From assembly GCA_964569845.1 (NCBI GenBank), contig CAZMUQ010000048.1, positions 1 to 6,586 of the forward strand: DNA of 6,586 nucleotides. The letters run 5' to 3'. A program made the position numbers and the translations under genes. Positions 1 to 5,647 of this stretch are shown here, in pieces (positions within the stretch are counted from its first letter, which is position 1; the number at the start of each line of letters is the position of its first letter). The stretch comes from CAZMUQ01 sp964569845. GTDB lineage: Archaea > Thermoproteota > Bathyarchaeia > Hecatellales > Hecatellaceae. The notes below the pieces were generated by a model that worked only from the letters and a program-made list of their open reading frames with translations, had not been told where the DNA came from and did not search any database.

Positions 1-146
1 GAGGACTAGGATACTTCGCAGAAGAAGATGTTTCCAGATGGTACAAATTTGCTAAAATGCTTGAGCTTGTTGAAGGAACAAAAGAAATTCAGAAAAACGC
101 TATTGCACGCATAATATTTGGAAGAGAAATAGCAAGATACTTCTAA
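1..146 (+). CDS. Acyl-CoA dehydrogenase, C-terminal end (5' partial)
   Basis: The reading frame is open from base 3 and gives 47 residues before a TAA at 144-146; the rest lies upstream of the window. The tail contains ELVEGTKEIQKNAIARIIFG, which matches the last helix region of flavin-dependent acyl-CoA dehydrogenases, where an EGT-x-EIQ motif precedes an IAR-x-x-x-G motif. In this family the EGT segment lies near the FAD/active-site region, and the enzyme makes the alpha-beta double bond in an acyl-CoA, passing electrons to an electron-transfer flavoprotein. The catalytic base and FAD-binding core are not visible, so chain-length specificity cannot be judged. The next gene starts 57 bases later and looks unrelated, so this is probably the end of a separate transcription unit. 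The family call is quite secure; the exact substrate is not. Confidence 0.85.
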   Translation, partial: GLGYFAEEDVSRWYKFAKMLELVEGTKEIQKNAIARIIFGREIARYF

Positions 147-203
147 ACCTGTTAAACTTAAACAATTTTTAATCTTCCTCTTTTATACTCCCCGTGTTGA
201 GGG
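147..203 (+). promoter_or_regulatory. Possible terminator and promoter between acyl-CoA dehydrogenase and the GT2 gene
   Basis: This 57-base gap is AT-rich. A T5 run followed by AA (166-172) and a pyrimidine-rich stretch with TTTTATA (181-187) fit an archaeal T-tract terminator for the upstream gene. The same TTTTTAA could serve as a TATA-like box: about 30 bases on, the RNA would start near 195, leaving a leader of under ten bases before the TTG start at 204. No clear purine BRE precedes it. The two readings are not exclusive and neither is strong. Confidence 0.3.
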
Positions 204-962
204 TTGAAAAGTAAGGTTGATAATGAGAACGGGGAAAGAATTTGTGTAGTTATCCCAACTTACAATGAAAGTAAAAACATTGTTTCACTTATTAATAAAA
301 TTATGAATATTTTTAGGATGCGTAACATAGATGGTTTTATAGTTGTTGTTGATGATAACTCTCCTGATGGTACAGGTAAACTTGTTAAAGAAATTTCAAA
401 AAATAATAGTAGGGTATATGTCATCTGTAGAAACAGTAAGATGGGTTTAGGCTCAGCCTATAAAGATGGTTTTAATTTTGCTGTAGATAAACTTAAAAGT
501 AAGATTTTAATTCAAATGGATGCTGATTTTTCTCACAACCCTGAATATATTCCATCTTTCCTCAAGAAAATTGAGGAAGGTTTTGATGTTGTTGTTGGAA
601 GTAGAAATATTGATGGTGGGGGAATTGTTGGCTGGGGGCTTAAAAGGAGATTTTTAAGTTTTACTGCAAATAAGCTTGCAAAAATCCTTTGCGGGTTAAC
701 AATCTCTGATGTAACTAGTGGTTTCAAAGTTTTCACAAGTAATGTTTTTAGAAAAATAAACTCAAAAATATGTTCAAATGGATTCGACTTCCAGGTTGAA
801 ACTTTATTTTGGGTTCAAAAAGAGGGTTTTAAGGTTGCAGAATTACCAATAATTTTTGTTGATAGGAAGGATGGTAAATCTAAGCTTACAATTGAGGAAA
901 TTTTAAGGTTTATTTTTACATGTATAATCCTTTCGGTTAAAAGATTCCAAGTTAAAGGTTAA
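204..962 (+). CDS. GT2 glycosyltransferase, dolichol-phosphate mannose synthase (DPM1)-like
   Basis: This 252-residue protein is a GT-A fold family 2 glycosyltransferase, close in size to eukaryotic DPM1 (about 260). It should move a sugar, probably mannose or glucose, from a nucleotide sugar to a polyprenyl (dolichyl) phosphate on the cytoplasmic face of the membrane. Motifs appear in family order: VVIPTYNES (15-23), VVDDNSPDGT (48-57), the metal-binding DAD (106-108) within QMDADFSHNPE, VVGSRNIDGGG, then TSGFKVF and the basic DRKDGKSKL loop (220-228). It lacks the long C-terminal membrane domain of some archaeal homologues; only a short hydrophobic stretch (about 232-246) near the end could touch the membrane. 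The TTG start is forced: an in-frame TGA sits at 198-200 and no other start occurs before the GT core at residue 13. It leads a run of closely spaced genes, with a GT4 enzyme 8 bases downstream. Sugar specificity cannot be read. Confidence 0.88.
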   Translation: MKSKVDNENGERICVVIPTYNESKNIVSLINKIMNIFRMRNIDGFIVVVDDNSPDGTGKLVKEISKNNSRVYVICRNSKMGLGSAYKDGFNFAVDKLKSKILIQMDADFSHNPEYIPSFLKKIEEGFDVVVGSRNIDGGGIVGWGLKRRFLSFTANKLAKILCGLTISDVTSGFKVFTSNVFRKINSKICSNGFDFQVETLFWVQKEGFKVAELPIIFVDRKDGKSKLTIEEILRFIFTCIILSVKRFQVKG

Positions 963-970
963 TATTAAGC

Positions 971-2215
971 ATGGTTACCAAGAAGGATGCTAAAATTGCT
1001 ATCTTACATAGTAGCTTTACTGAGAGTGGTGGTGCTGAACGTGTAGTTTTAACCCAAGTTGAACTTCTCCATAATAATGGATACTTTGTAGATTGTTATG
1101 GAATTCTTGTTGATAGTAAAAAATGCTTCTCAGAGAAGGTTTTAAAGTTTAATGTTAAACAATACTTAAAATTAGTACCTAACATAAAGCTTTCATACTC
1201 TATAGGAGTACCATTAACTGTTCTTTTTTCCAAAAAAATTGTTAATCTTCTAGGAAAGTATGATGTAATGATTTGCCATCACCAGCCTGCACCATGGCTA
1301 GCCTATAAAACCTGTATTAGACATAATAAACCTTACATATGCTATATTCACCATCCTTTAAGATTTCTTTACCCAAGACCTGTAGATAGAATGCTTGGTT
1401 GGGGTTACACTTTAGATAGAAAACTTGTTGAAATTTTTGGTAAAAACTTGGATTTTATTAGGAAGGCTGATAAAACTTCAATTTTAAAGGCTGATAAAAT
1501 TCTTGTAAATAGTGTAAAAACTCTTAAAGAGGTTAAAAGAATCTATGGTGTTAATGCAACAGTATGTTATCCCCCTTTCTCCGTTAAAAATAGATGGAAA
1601 AGTTCAGATGATGTAGATAAAAACCTTAAGGTTAAATTTTTCTCAAGCATCGGTTTACCAGAAGAAAAAAGTAATCCAGTAATATTGATGGTTAGTAGAC
1701 ATACCCCGCATAAAAGACTTGATTGGCTTTTAAGGATATTTAAGCTTGTAAGAAGGGAGGTTAACTGTTGGCTTATTGTTGCAGGGGCTTTTCATTCAAC
1801 TTACACCAGTAAGATTATGGATCTTGCTTTAAAACTTGAAGTTTCTGATAGGGTAAGGTTTACTGGTAAAGTTTCGGATTATACTTTAAGCCTTCTTTAT
1901 CTTTTTTCAGATGTATATGTTTATACTCCACCAAATGAGGATTTTGGTTTAGGTCCTGTTGAAGCTATGGGTTATGGTAAACCTGTTGTTGTTTGGGATG
2001 AGGATGGTCCTGGAGAAATTGTTGTTGATGGTGTAACAGGTTTTAAAGTTAAACCTTACATGCTTAATGAATTTGCAGAAAAAATTGTAAAGCTTCTGTC
2101 TGATGAAGATTTAAGGAGAAAAATGGGTTTAAATGCTAAAGAATACGTGGAAACAAATTTTTCACCAGAAAATCATTTTAAAGTTTTAGAAAAAACGTTA
2201 AAATCTGTTTTATAA
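971..2215 (+). CDS. GT4 family glycosyltransferase (GT-B fold, retaining)
   Basis: A 414-residue group 1 (GT4) glycosyltransferase, a usual length for the family. The N-terminal Rossmann domain starts with IAILHSS and the acceptor-side ESGGAERV loop (18-25), followed by CHHQPAPWLA and YIHHPLRFLYPRP, which resemble ALG2/ALG11-type and archaeal surface-glycan enzymes. The C-terminal donor-binding domain begins near residue 220 (VILMVSRHTPHKRLDWLL), continues with VRFTGKVSD, and carries the E-x7-E motif (E323 and E331, in EDFGLGPVEAMGYGKPVVV), then GPGEIVVDGVTGFKV. It should transfer a sugar from a nucleotide donor to a growing lipid-linked or other glycan. No membrane helix is obvious. ATG at 971 lies 8 bases after the GT2 stop, and a weak AAAGGT overlapping that stop may act as the ribosome site, so translation is likely coupled. 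Donor, acceptor and linkage are unknown; N-glycan or S-layer glycan assembly is inferred from the GT2 neighbour. Confidence 0.87.
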   Translation: MVTKKDAKIAILHSSFTESGGAERVVLTQVELLHNNGYFVDCYGILVDSKKCFSEKVLKFNVKQYLKLVPNIKLSYSIGVPLTVLFSKKIVNLLGKYDVMICHHQPAPWLAYKTCIRHNKPYICYIHHPLRFLYPRPVDRMLGWGYTLDRKLVEIFGKNLDFIRKADKTSILKADKILVNSVKTLKEVKRIYGVNATVCYPPFSVKNRWKSSDDVDKNLKVKFFSSIGLPEEKSNPVILMVSRHTPHKRLDWLLRIFKLVRREVNCWLIVAGAFHSTYTSKIMDLALKLEVSDRVRFTGKVSDYTLSLLYLFSDVYVYTPPNEDFGLGPVEAMGYGKPVVVWDEDGPGEIVVDGVTGFKVKPYMLNEFAEKIVKLLSDEDLRRKMGLNAKEYVETNFSPENHFKVLEKTLKSVL

Positions 2216-2237
2216 TTTTTAGGGTTTGGTGGTTTGA
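2208..2237 (+). promoter_or_regulatory. tyrA leader: GGTGGT Shine-Dalgarno and possible TATA box
   Basis: GGTGGT at 2228-2233 lies 4 bases before the GTG start of tyrA and can pair in part with the archaeal 16S tail. Further back, TTTTATAA (2208-2215) overlaps the stop of the GT4 gene. Its first base is 30 bases before the GTG, the spacing at which archaeal TATA boxes place a leaderless start. So tyrA may be read through from the GT genes, have its own promoter, or both. The Shine-Dalgarno is the better supported element. Confidence 0.4.
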
Positions 2238-3128
2238 GTGAAATTTAATAAAAAAATTTTGATTGTTGGTGGTACAGGTAAAATAGGTAAATGGTTTGCT
2301 AAATTTTTTAAAGATAAAGGTTTTGATGTTACAATTTTTGGGAGAAATAAAGAAAAAACTATGAAAATCGCAAAAAAACTTAATGTAAATTTTACTGTAT
2401 CCTTGAAGGATGCTGGAAGTTTTACTGATATTGTTATGGTTTCAGTTCCAATAAAAGTTACACCAAAAGTTATTGATGAGGTTGTAAGATACGTAAGAAA
2501 GGGAACAATAATTTTTGATGTAGCATCAGTTAAGCAGGAAGTTTTACCTGTGCTTAAAAAAGCCCAAAAACTTGGTATGCATACTTTAAGTCTTCATCCA
2601 ATGTTTGGTCCTGGCGCTAAAAATCTCCTAGGAAGAAATATTCTTGTAATCCCTGTTACTAGGAGTAGAAATGTTTTAAACTTTATTTTGAAACCTTTCC
2701 GTGAGGAGGGTGCAAATATCATCTTTATTAAGGATGCTGAAACTCATGATAAGCTTATGGCTTACACTTTAAGTCTCCCCCATATTTTAAATATTCTTTT
2801 TGCTAAAACACTAGCCTTCTCAAATATCAACATAAATAAGGTTAAAATGTTTGGTGGAACAACCTTCAACCTTCAATTAATTCTTGCTGAAGCAGTTTTA
2901 GCTGAGGATCCAAATCTATATGCATCCATCCAGCTTAATAATAAGTTTTCCATAAGTATAGTTAAAATGCTAGTAGAGAGTATTGAAAAATTTAAAAGTA
3001 TTCTTTTGAGGGGTGATGAAAAAGCTTTTCTTGAGATTTTTAATGAATCTAAAAGTTACGTTTTAAAGGATTTAAAGTTTAAGAATGCATATAAAAAGGT
3101 TTATGAGGTTTTAGGTTTTTTAAGTTAG
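2238..3128 (+). CDS. tyrA: Prephenate dehydrogenase
   Basis: This 296-residue enzyme oxidatively decarboxylates prephenate to 4-hydroxyphenylpyruvate, the tyrosine branch of the shikimate pathway. The Rossmann fold opens with ILIVGGTGKIGKWFA (glycine loop 11-17). HPMFGPG (120-126) holds the family's active-site histidine region, and THDKLMAYTLSLPHI (from about 169, with H170-D171) is the second TyrA signature; the C-terminal helical domain follows. It resembles the stand-alone methanogen type, with no fused chorismate mutase and no clear ACT domain. Strand beta-2 ends in IFGR (R36) where NAD-specific enzymes usually have Asp, which hints at NADP use; this is inference. GTG at 2238 has GGTGGT just upstream and gives a methionine four residues before the core. 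It follows the GT4 gene by 22 bases and overlaps the convergent prephenate dehydratase by 4. Confidence 0.93.
   Translation: MKFNKKILIVGGTGKIGKWFAKFFKDKGFDVTIFGRNKEKTMKIAKKLNVNFTVSLKDAGSFTDIVMVSVPIKVTPKVIDEVVRYVRKGTIIFDVASVKQEVLPVLKKAQKLGMHTLSLHPMFGPGAKNLLGRNILVIPVTRSRNVLNFILKPFREEGANIIFIKDAETHDKLMAYTLSLPHILNILFAKTLAFSNININKVKMFGGTTFNLQLILAEAVLAEDPNLYASIQLNNKFSISIVKMLVESIEKFKSILLRGDEKAFLEIFNESKSYVLKDLKFKNAYKKVYEVLGFLS
3125..3128. other. 4-base convergent overlap of tyrA and pheA
   Basis: The tyrA stop TAG occupies 3126-3128, and the pheA stop, TAA on the - strand, occupies 3125-3127. Base 3128 also belongs to the last pheA codon (Ser). There is therefore no intergenic DNA between the two prephenate-using genes, and each transcript must end inside or beyond the other gene, giving antisense overlap. 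Confidence 0.95.
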
Positions 3129-3991
3129 CTTTTAAAAGCTGGATATGAACCTAAAATTTTTAAGGTTTCACATAGATTTTTAGCTTCTCTTAAAGCCTCT
3201 ATACATTTTTTATCTTTTCTATGCCCTTCAAACTCCATGAAGAAAATATATTCCCAAGGTTTAACTTTTGATGGTCTTGACTCTATCTTTGTTAAGTTTA
3301 TGTTTCTTTTTGCAAATGGTTTTAGAAAGTTAAATAGTGCACCAGGCTTATCCTTTAAAGAAAAAATTACGAATGTCTTATCTCTACCTATAGGCTTACT
3401 ATCCTTCCTACCTAAAACAAGAAATCTCGTATAATTGTTTGGGTAATCTCCTATATCTCTGGCTAAAATTTTCATTCCATAAGTTTTTGCAGCATATTCT
3501 GAAGCTATTGCTGCAGCTCTCCTAATATTTTTAAGCTTTTTAACAGCTTGAGCAGTACTTTCAACCTCAACAAGTTTAACATTTGGAAAATTTTTAGCTA
3601 TAAATCTTCTACATTGAGCCAAAGCATGCGGATGAGATAAAATTATCTTTAAGTTTTTTCTTTTTATCCTAGATTTAGCTATAAGGTTATGTTGAATATT
3701 TTCTACAATTTCTCCTGTAATTTTAACTTTAGGAGATCTGTAAAGCATATCTAAAGTTATGTTTACTGATCCTTCAATAGAATTTTCAGCTGGAACAACC
3801 CCGTAATCTACTATTTCCTCCTCAACAAGCTTAAAAATGTCAGGTATTGCTTGAGCTTCAATATATTTCACATTGCTTAAACTTGAAAAGTAATGTTTAG
3901 TTGCTATTTCACTAAAAGTACCTTTTGGACCAAGATATGCAACTTTAATTTTCTTGTTGTTTTTTAAAATTGGCGGGCCATTACACCTCAA
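3125..3991 (-). CDS. pheA: Prephenate dehydratase with C-terminal ACT domain
   Basis: A 288-residue enzyme converting prephenate to phenylpyruvate, the committed step to phenylalanine. The catalytic domain begins at VAYLGPKGTFSE (17-28) and continues with VPAENSIEG (66-74), SHPHALAQC (119-127), ESTAQAV (144-150) and the catalytic TRF motif (188-190, in NNYTRFLVLGR). An ACT domain fills about 205-288, with KPGALFNFLKPF (215-226) and the phenylalanine-binding LTKIESRP (233-240), so feedback inhibition by Phe is expected from family knowledge. There is no fused chorismate mutase, unlike E. coli PheA; this is the stand-alone PDT-ACT form and is full length. The start is TTG at 3991: an in-frame TGA sits two codons upstream (3997-3995) and no ATG, GTG or TTG follows before the core. 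It faces uS13 divergently and converges on tyrA. Confidence 0.95.
   Translation of the reverse strand: MRCNGPPILKNNKKIKVAYLGPKGTFSEIATKHYFSSLSNVKYIEAQAIPDIFKLVEEEIVDYGVVPAENSIEGSVNITLDMLYRSPKVKITGEIVENIQHNLIAKSRIKRKNLKIILSHPHALAQCRRFIAKNFPNVKLVEVESTAQAVKKLKNIRRAAAIASEYAAKTYGMKILARDIGDYPNNYTRFLVLGRKDSKPIGRDKTFVIFSLKDKPGALFNFLKPFAKRNINLTKIESRPSKVKPWEYIFFMEFEGHRKDKKCIEALREAKNLCETLKILGSYPAFKS
3127..3140. repeat. Perfect 14-base palindrome at the tyrA/pheA junction
   Basis: AGCTTTTAAAAGCT is a perfect inverted repeat, and the symmetry stops at both flanks (T on the left, G on the right). In RNA of either strand it could fold into a 5-pair stem with a TTAA loop, which is weak. T runs that could end transcripts lie on each side: T6 at 3116-3121 and T5 at 3157-3161 on the + strand, and A5 at 3093-3097 (T5 on the - strand). 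A bidirectional terminator is possible but not shown; AT-rich DNA can produce such palindromes by chance, and it also encodes the last pheA codons. Confidence 0.45.
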
Positions 3992-4021
3992 CCCTCAACC
4001 TAAACCAGTTTTAGACTATAA
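3992..4021 (-). promoter_or_regulatory. Likely pheA promoter, near-leaderless
   Basis: Reading the - strand, TTATAG (4021-4016) begins 30 bases before the TTG start at 3991. Archaeal TATA boxes lie about 26-30 bases before transcription start, so the RNA would begin at or a few bases before the start codon. GAGGG directly abuts the TTG, which is too close for normal Shine-Dalgarno pairing and fits a leaderless or very short leader. The BRE is not clearly purine-rich, so confidence is moderate. Confidence 0.45.
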
Positions 4022-4127
4022 CTGATATTCTTAGAAATACCTAGGATACTTAAAAGTTTAACGTAAGCTGAATATATGAAGATTTTTTAGCTGGCACCTG
4101 TTATTGGGTAGGGATGAAGCTGGAAGG
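4022..4127 (+). other. Unassigned core of the divergent intergenic region, with a second TATA-like box
   Basis: I see no gene here. CTTAAAAG (4049-4056) on the + strand is TATA-like and would start RNA near 4078, next to ATG AAG ATT TTT TAG (4076-4090), a four-codon frame. The following 40 bases (4091-4130) are richer in G than the surroundings and contain AGCTGG twice (4089-4094 and 4118-4123). CCTAGG (4040-4045) and an imperfect TATTC/GAAATA inverted repeat (4026-4038) could be protein-binding sites, but nothing identifies a regulator. Confidence 0.25.
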
Positions 4128-4140
4128 GAAAAGTTTAAAA
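4126..4140 (+). promoter_or_regulatory. Promoter of the uS13-uS4-uS11 ribosomal operon (BRE and TATA box)
   Basis: A purine-rich BRE, GGGAAAAG (4126-4133), is followed directly by TTTAAA (4134-4139), the textbook archaeal arrangement. Transcription would start near 4161-4164, giving a leader of about 20 bases that still includes the GGTGGT at 4167-4172. This is the clearest promoter in the window and suits a highly expressed ribosomal protein operon. Confidence 0.7.
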
Positions 4141-4166
4141 TGTAGTGAGTTTTTTCAGATTTTGCT

Positions 4167-4172
4167 GGTGGT
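4167..4172 (+). promoter_or_regulatory. Shine-Dalgarno of uS13
   Basis: GGTGGT lies 9 bases before the ATG at 4182 and can pair in part with the archaeal 16S tail (complement GGAGGTGAT). It supports this ATG as the start and indicates that the operon is led by a Shine-Dalgarno-driven gene, unlike the neighbouring near-leaderless pheA. Confidence 0.6.
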
Positions 4173-4181
4173 TTAGGGTTT

Positions 4182-4634
4182 ATGGCTTCAGAGGGTTTTA
4201 GACATATAGTCCGTATTTGTGGAACTGATATTGATGGATCTAAAAAGCTTATGTATGGGTTAGCTAAGATTGTTGGTGTTGGAGTAAATTTCGCTTATGC
4301 TATTGCTAAAGCTTTAGGTTTTGATCCAAATATGAGGGTTGGCTTACTTACAGATGACGATGTTAAAAAAATTGAGGAAGCTGTAAGTAAACCTGAAAAA
4401 CTTGGGATACCTAGCTTCCTTTTTAACCGTCAAAAAGACTTTGAAACTGGTTTAGATAAGCATTTGTATGGTTCAGATTTAGCTATAAGGTGGAAAATGG
4501 ATATAGACTTTTTAAAATCCATTAAATGCTGGAGAGGTATACGTCATAGTTTAGGTTTAAAGGTTAGAGGTCAAAGAACAAGAACAACTGGGAGAAAGGG
4601 AACAACTATTGGTGTACGTAGAAGAAGAGCATAA
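4182..4634 (+). CDS. rps13: 30S ribosomal protein uS13
   Basis: Archaeal uS13 of 150 residues, a normal length. It sits in the head of the small subunit, contacts the P-site tRNA through its basic tail and forms bridges to the large subunit. FRHIVRICGTDIDGSKK near the N-terminus, the helical H2TH-type region (about 15-80), and WRGIRHSLGLKVRGQRTRTT (117-136) running into a lysine/arginine-rich end (RKGTTIGVRRRRA) are the family hallmarks. The archaeal form has a longer middle section (about 75-115) than bacterial S13. The ATG has a GGTGGT Shine-Dalgarno and a strong promoter in front. uS4 follows 17 bases after the stop, in the order typical of archaea. Confidence 0.97.
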   Translation: MASEGFRHIVRICGTDIDGSKKLMYGLAKIVGVGVNFAYAIAKALGFDPNMRVGLLTDDDVKKIEEAVSKPEKLGIPSFLFNRQKDFETGLDKHLYGSDLAIRWKMDIDFLKSIKCWRGIRHSLGLKVRGQRTRTTGRKGTTIGVRRRRA

Positions 4635-4638
4635 GTTT

Positions 4639-4644
4639 GGGGGG
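4639..4644 (+). promoter_or_regulatory. Shine-Dalgarno of uS4 (G6 tract)
   Basis: Six consecutive G lie 7 bases before the TTG at 4652, in the gap after the uS13 stop. They can pair with the pyrimidine-rich 16S tail. Together with the family-typical MGDPKKPRKKY start of the protein, they decide the non-ATG start codon. Confidence 0.6.
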
Positions 4645-4651
4645 TTAAAGC

Positions 4652-5179
4652 TTGGGTGACCCTAAAAAGCCAAGAAAAAAATATAAAACACCTAGGCATC
4701 CATGGCAGGTTGATGTTCTAGCTGAGGAACTTAAACTTGTTGGTCTTTATGGGTTAAGAAATAAGAGGGAGCTTTGGAAGGCAAAAACAATGTTAAGTAA
4801 GTATAGGCATATTGCTCGAAGCCTTCTAGGTAAACCTCCAGAAGAAAGAATAAAGCTTGAATCTGAACTTGTTTCAAAACTTTATAGGCTTGGTTTAGTT
4901 GAGAAGGAGGCATCTTGTCTTGATGTTTTAGATTTAAAAGTTGAAGATATACTTGAACGTAGACTTCAAACAGTTGTTTATAGGCTTGGCTTAGCAAAAA
5001 CTCCTGCTCAAGCAAGACAACTTATAACTCATGGGCATATATCAATTGGAGGTAGAAAAGTAACCTCTCCAGGATATCTTGTTCAACGTGGTGAAGAATC
5101 ACAAATATCTTACAGTCTTGATAGTCCTTTAAATAATAAAGAGCATCCATTAAGATTAGCATTAACTTCTACAAGCTAA
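4652..5179 (+). CDS. rps4: 30S ribosomal protein uS4
   Basis: Archaeal uS4, 175 residues. It is a primary 16S rRNA binder that nucleates assembly of the small-subunit body and helps form the mRNA entry and accuracy region. The N-terminus MGDPKKPRKKYKTPRHPW and GLRNKRELWKAKTMLSKYR (34-52) are typical of archaeal and eukaryotic uS4/S9e. The S4 RNA-binding domain covers about 103-150: ERRLQTVVYRLGLA, then TPAQARQLITHGHISIGGRK and a PGYLV turn. The TTG start is forced by an in-frame TAA two codons upstream (4646-4648) and agrees with the family start. It lies 17 bases after uS13 and 20 before uS11, so the three genes are surely co-transcribed. Confidence 0.97.
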   Translation: MGDPKKPRKKYKTPRHPWQVDVLAEELKLVGLYGLRNKRELWKAKTMLSKYRHIARSLLGKPPEERIKLESELVSKLYRLGLVEKEASCLDVLDLKVEDILERRLQTVVYRLGLAKTPAQARQLITHGHISIGGRKVTSPGYLVQRGEESQISYSLDSPLNNKEHPLRLALTSTS

Positions 5180-5181
5180 TA

Positions 5182-5191
5182 GGGGAGGGGG
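5182..5191 (+). promoter_or_regulatory. Shine-Dalgarno of uS11
   Basis: GGGGAGGGGG sits 8 bases before the TTG at 5200. It is the most G-rich ribosome site in the window and supports this TTG, which is the family-consistent start, over the out-of-frame TTG at 5195. Confidence 0.65.
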
Positions 5192-5199
5192 TTATTGTT

Positions 5200-5604
5200 T
5201 TGAGCAGCAGCGGCCCAAAACTTGAAAAATGGGGTGTAGCTCATATCTACAGCTCATTTAACAATACAATAATTCATATAACAGACCTATCTGGAGCTGA
5301 AACAATAGCAATTTCTTCAGGTGGACAAGTTGTTAAAGCTGATAGGCTTGAATCATCTCCCTATGCAGCAATGCAGGCTGCATCAAAAGCTGCACAAATA
5401 GCAAAAGATAAGGGTATTGTTGGTGTACATATTAAAGTTAGAGCTCCAGGTGGACATTTCCATAAAACACCTGGACCTGGAGCTCAGCCTGCTATTAGAG
5501 CTCTTGCAAGGTCAGGTTTAAAGATTGGTAGAATTGAAGATGTTACCCCTATCCCTCATGATACCACAAGAAGACCTGGTGGACGTAGAGGACGTAGAGT
5601 CTAG
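5200..5604 (+). CDS. rps11: 30S ribosomal protein uS11
   Basis: Archaeal uS11, 134 residues and complete. It lies on the platform of the small subunit, near the 3' end of 16S rRNA and the E-site path. Family motifs are KWGVAHIYSSFNNTIIHITD (10-29), SSGGQVVKADRLESSPYAAM (39-58), APGGHFHKTPGPGAQPAIRA (82-101) and the strongly conserved end DVTPIPHDTTRRPGGRRGRR (114-133). Start is TTG with a long G-rich Shine-Dalgarno. It is the last of the three ribosomal genes here; in most archaea the RNA polymerase subunit gene rpo3 (rpoD) comes next, but a different gene follows 43 bases later in this window. Confidence 0.97.
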   Translation: MSSSGPKLEKWGVAHIYSSFNNTIIHITDLSGAETIAISSGGQVVKADRLESSPYAAMQAASKAAQIAKDKGIVGVHIKVRAPGGHFHKTPGPGAQPAIRALARSGLKIGRIEDVTPIPHDTTRRPGGRRGRRV

Positions 5605-5638
5605 CTAAACTTTACCCTACCACCCTAAGGCAAAACTT

Positions 5639-5642
5639 GGTG
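5639..5642 (+). promoter_or_regulatory. Weak Shine-Dalgarno of the HprK-like gene
   Basis: GGTG lies 5 bases before the ATG at 5648, within the 43-base gap after uS11. The gap (5605-5647) has no clear TATA box, so this gene is most likely read from the ribosomal operon promoter. The site supports the ATG as start. Confidence 0.4.
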
Positions 5643-5647
5643 TTTTT

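Noticed and set aside
533..736. 67-codon frame on the - strand inside the GT2 gene
   Set aside because: It lies wholly antisense to a gene with clear GT2 motifs, has no family signature, and is proline/leucine-rich as expected of an antisense shadow.
3237..3434. 65-codon + strand frame inside pheA
   Set aside because: It is antisense to the ACT domain of pheA and has no recognisable motif.
4076..4090. Leader peptide MKIF as an attenuator
   Set aside because: Four codons with one Phe, upstream of ribosomal protein genes and on the opposite strand to pheA, give no regulatory logic and no terminator/antiterminator pair.
4022..4130. C/D box small RNA or tRNA in the intergenic region
   Set aside because: GATGA- and CTGA-like tetramers occur but not in C-D order with proper spacing, and no tRNA T-loop consensus or cloverleaf pairing is visible.
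4731..5015. 94-codon - strand frame inside uS4
   Set aside because: It is antisense to a conserved ribosomal protein; its Gln/Leu/Tyr-rich content reflects the complement of uS4 codons.
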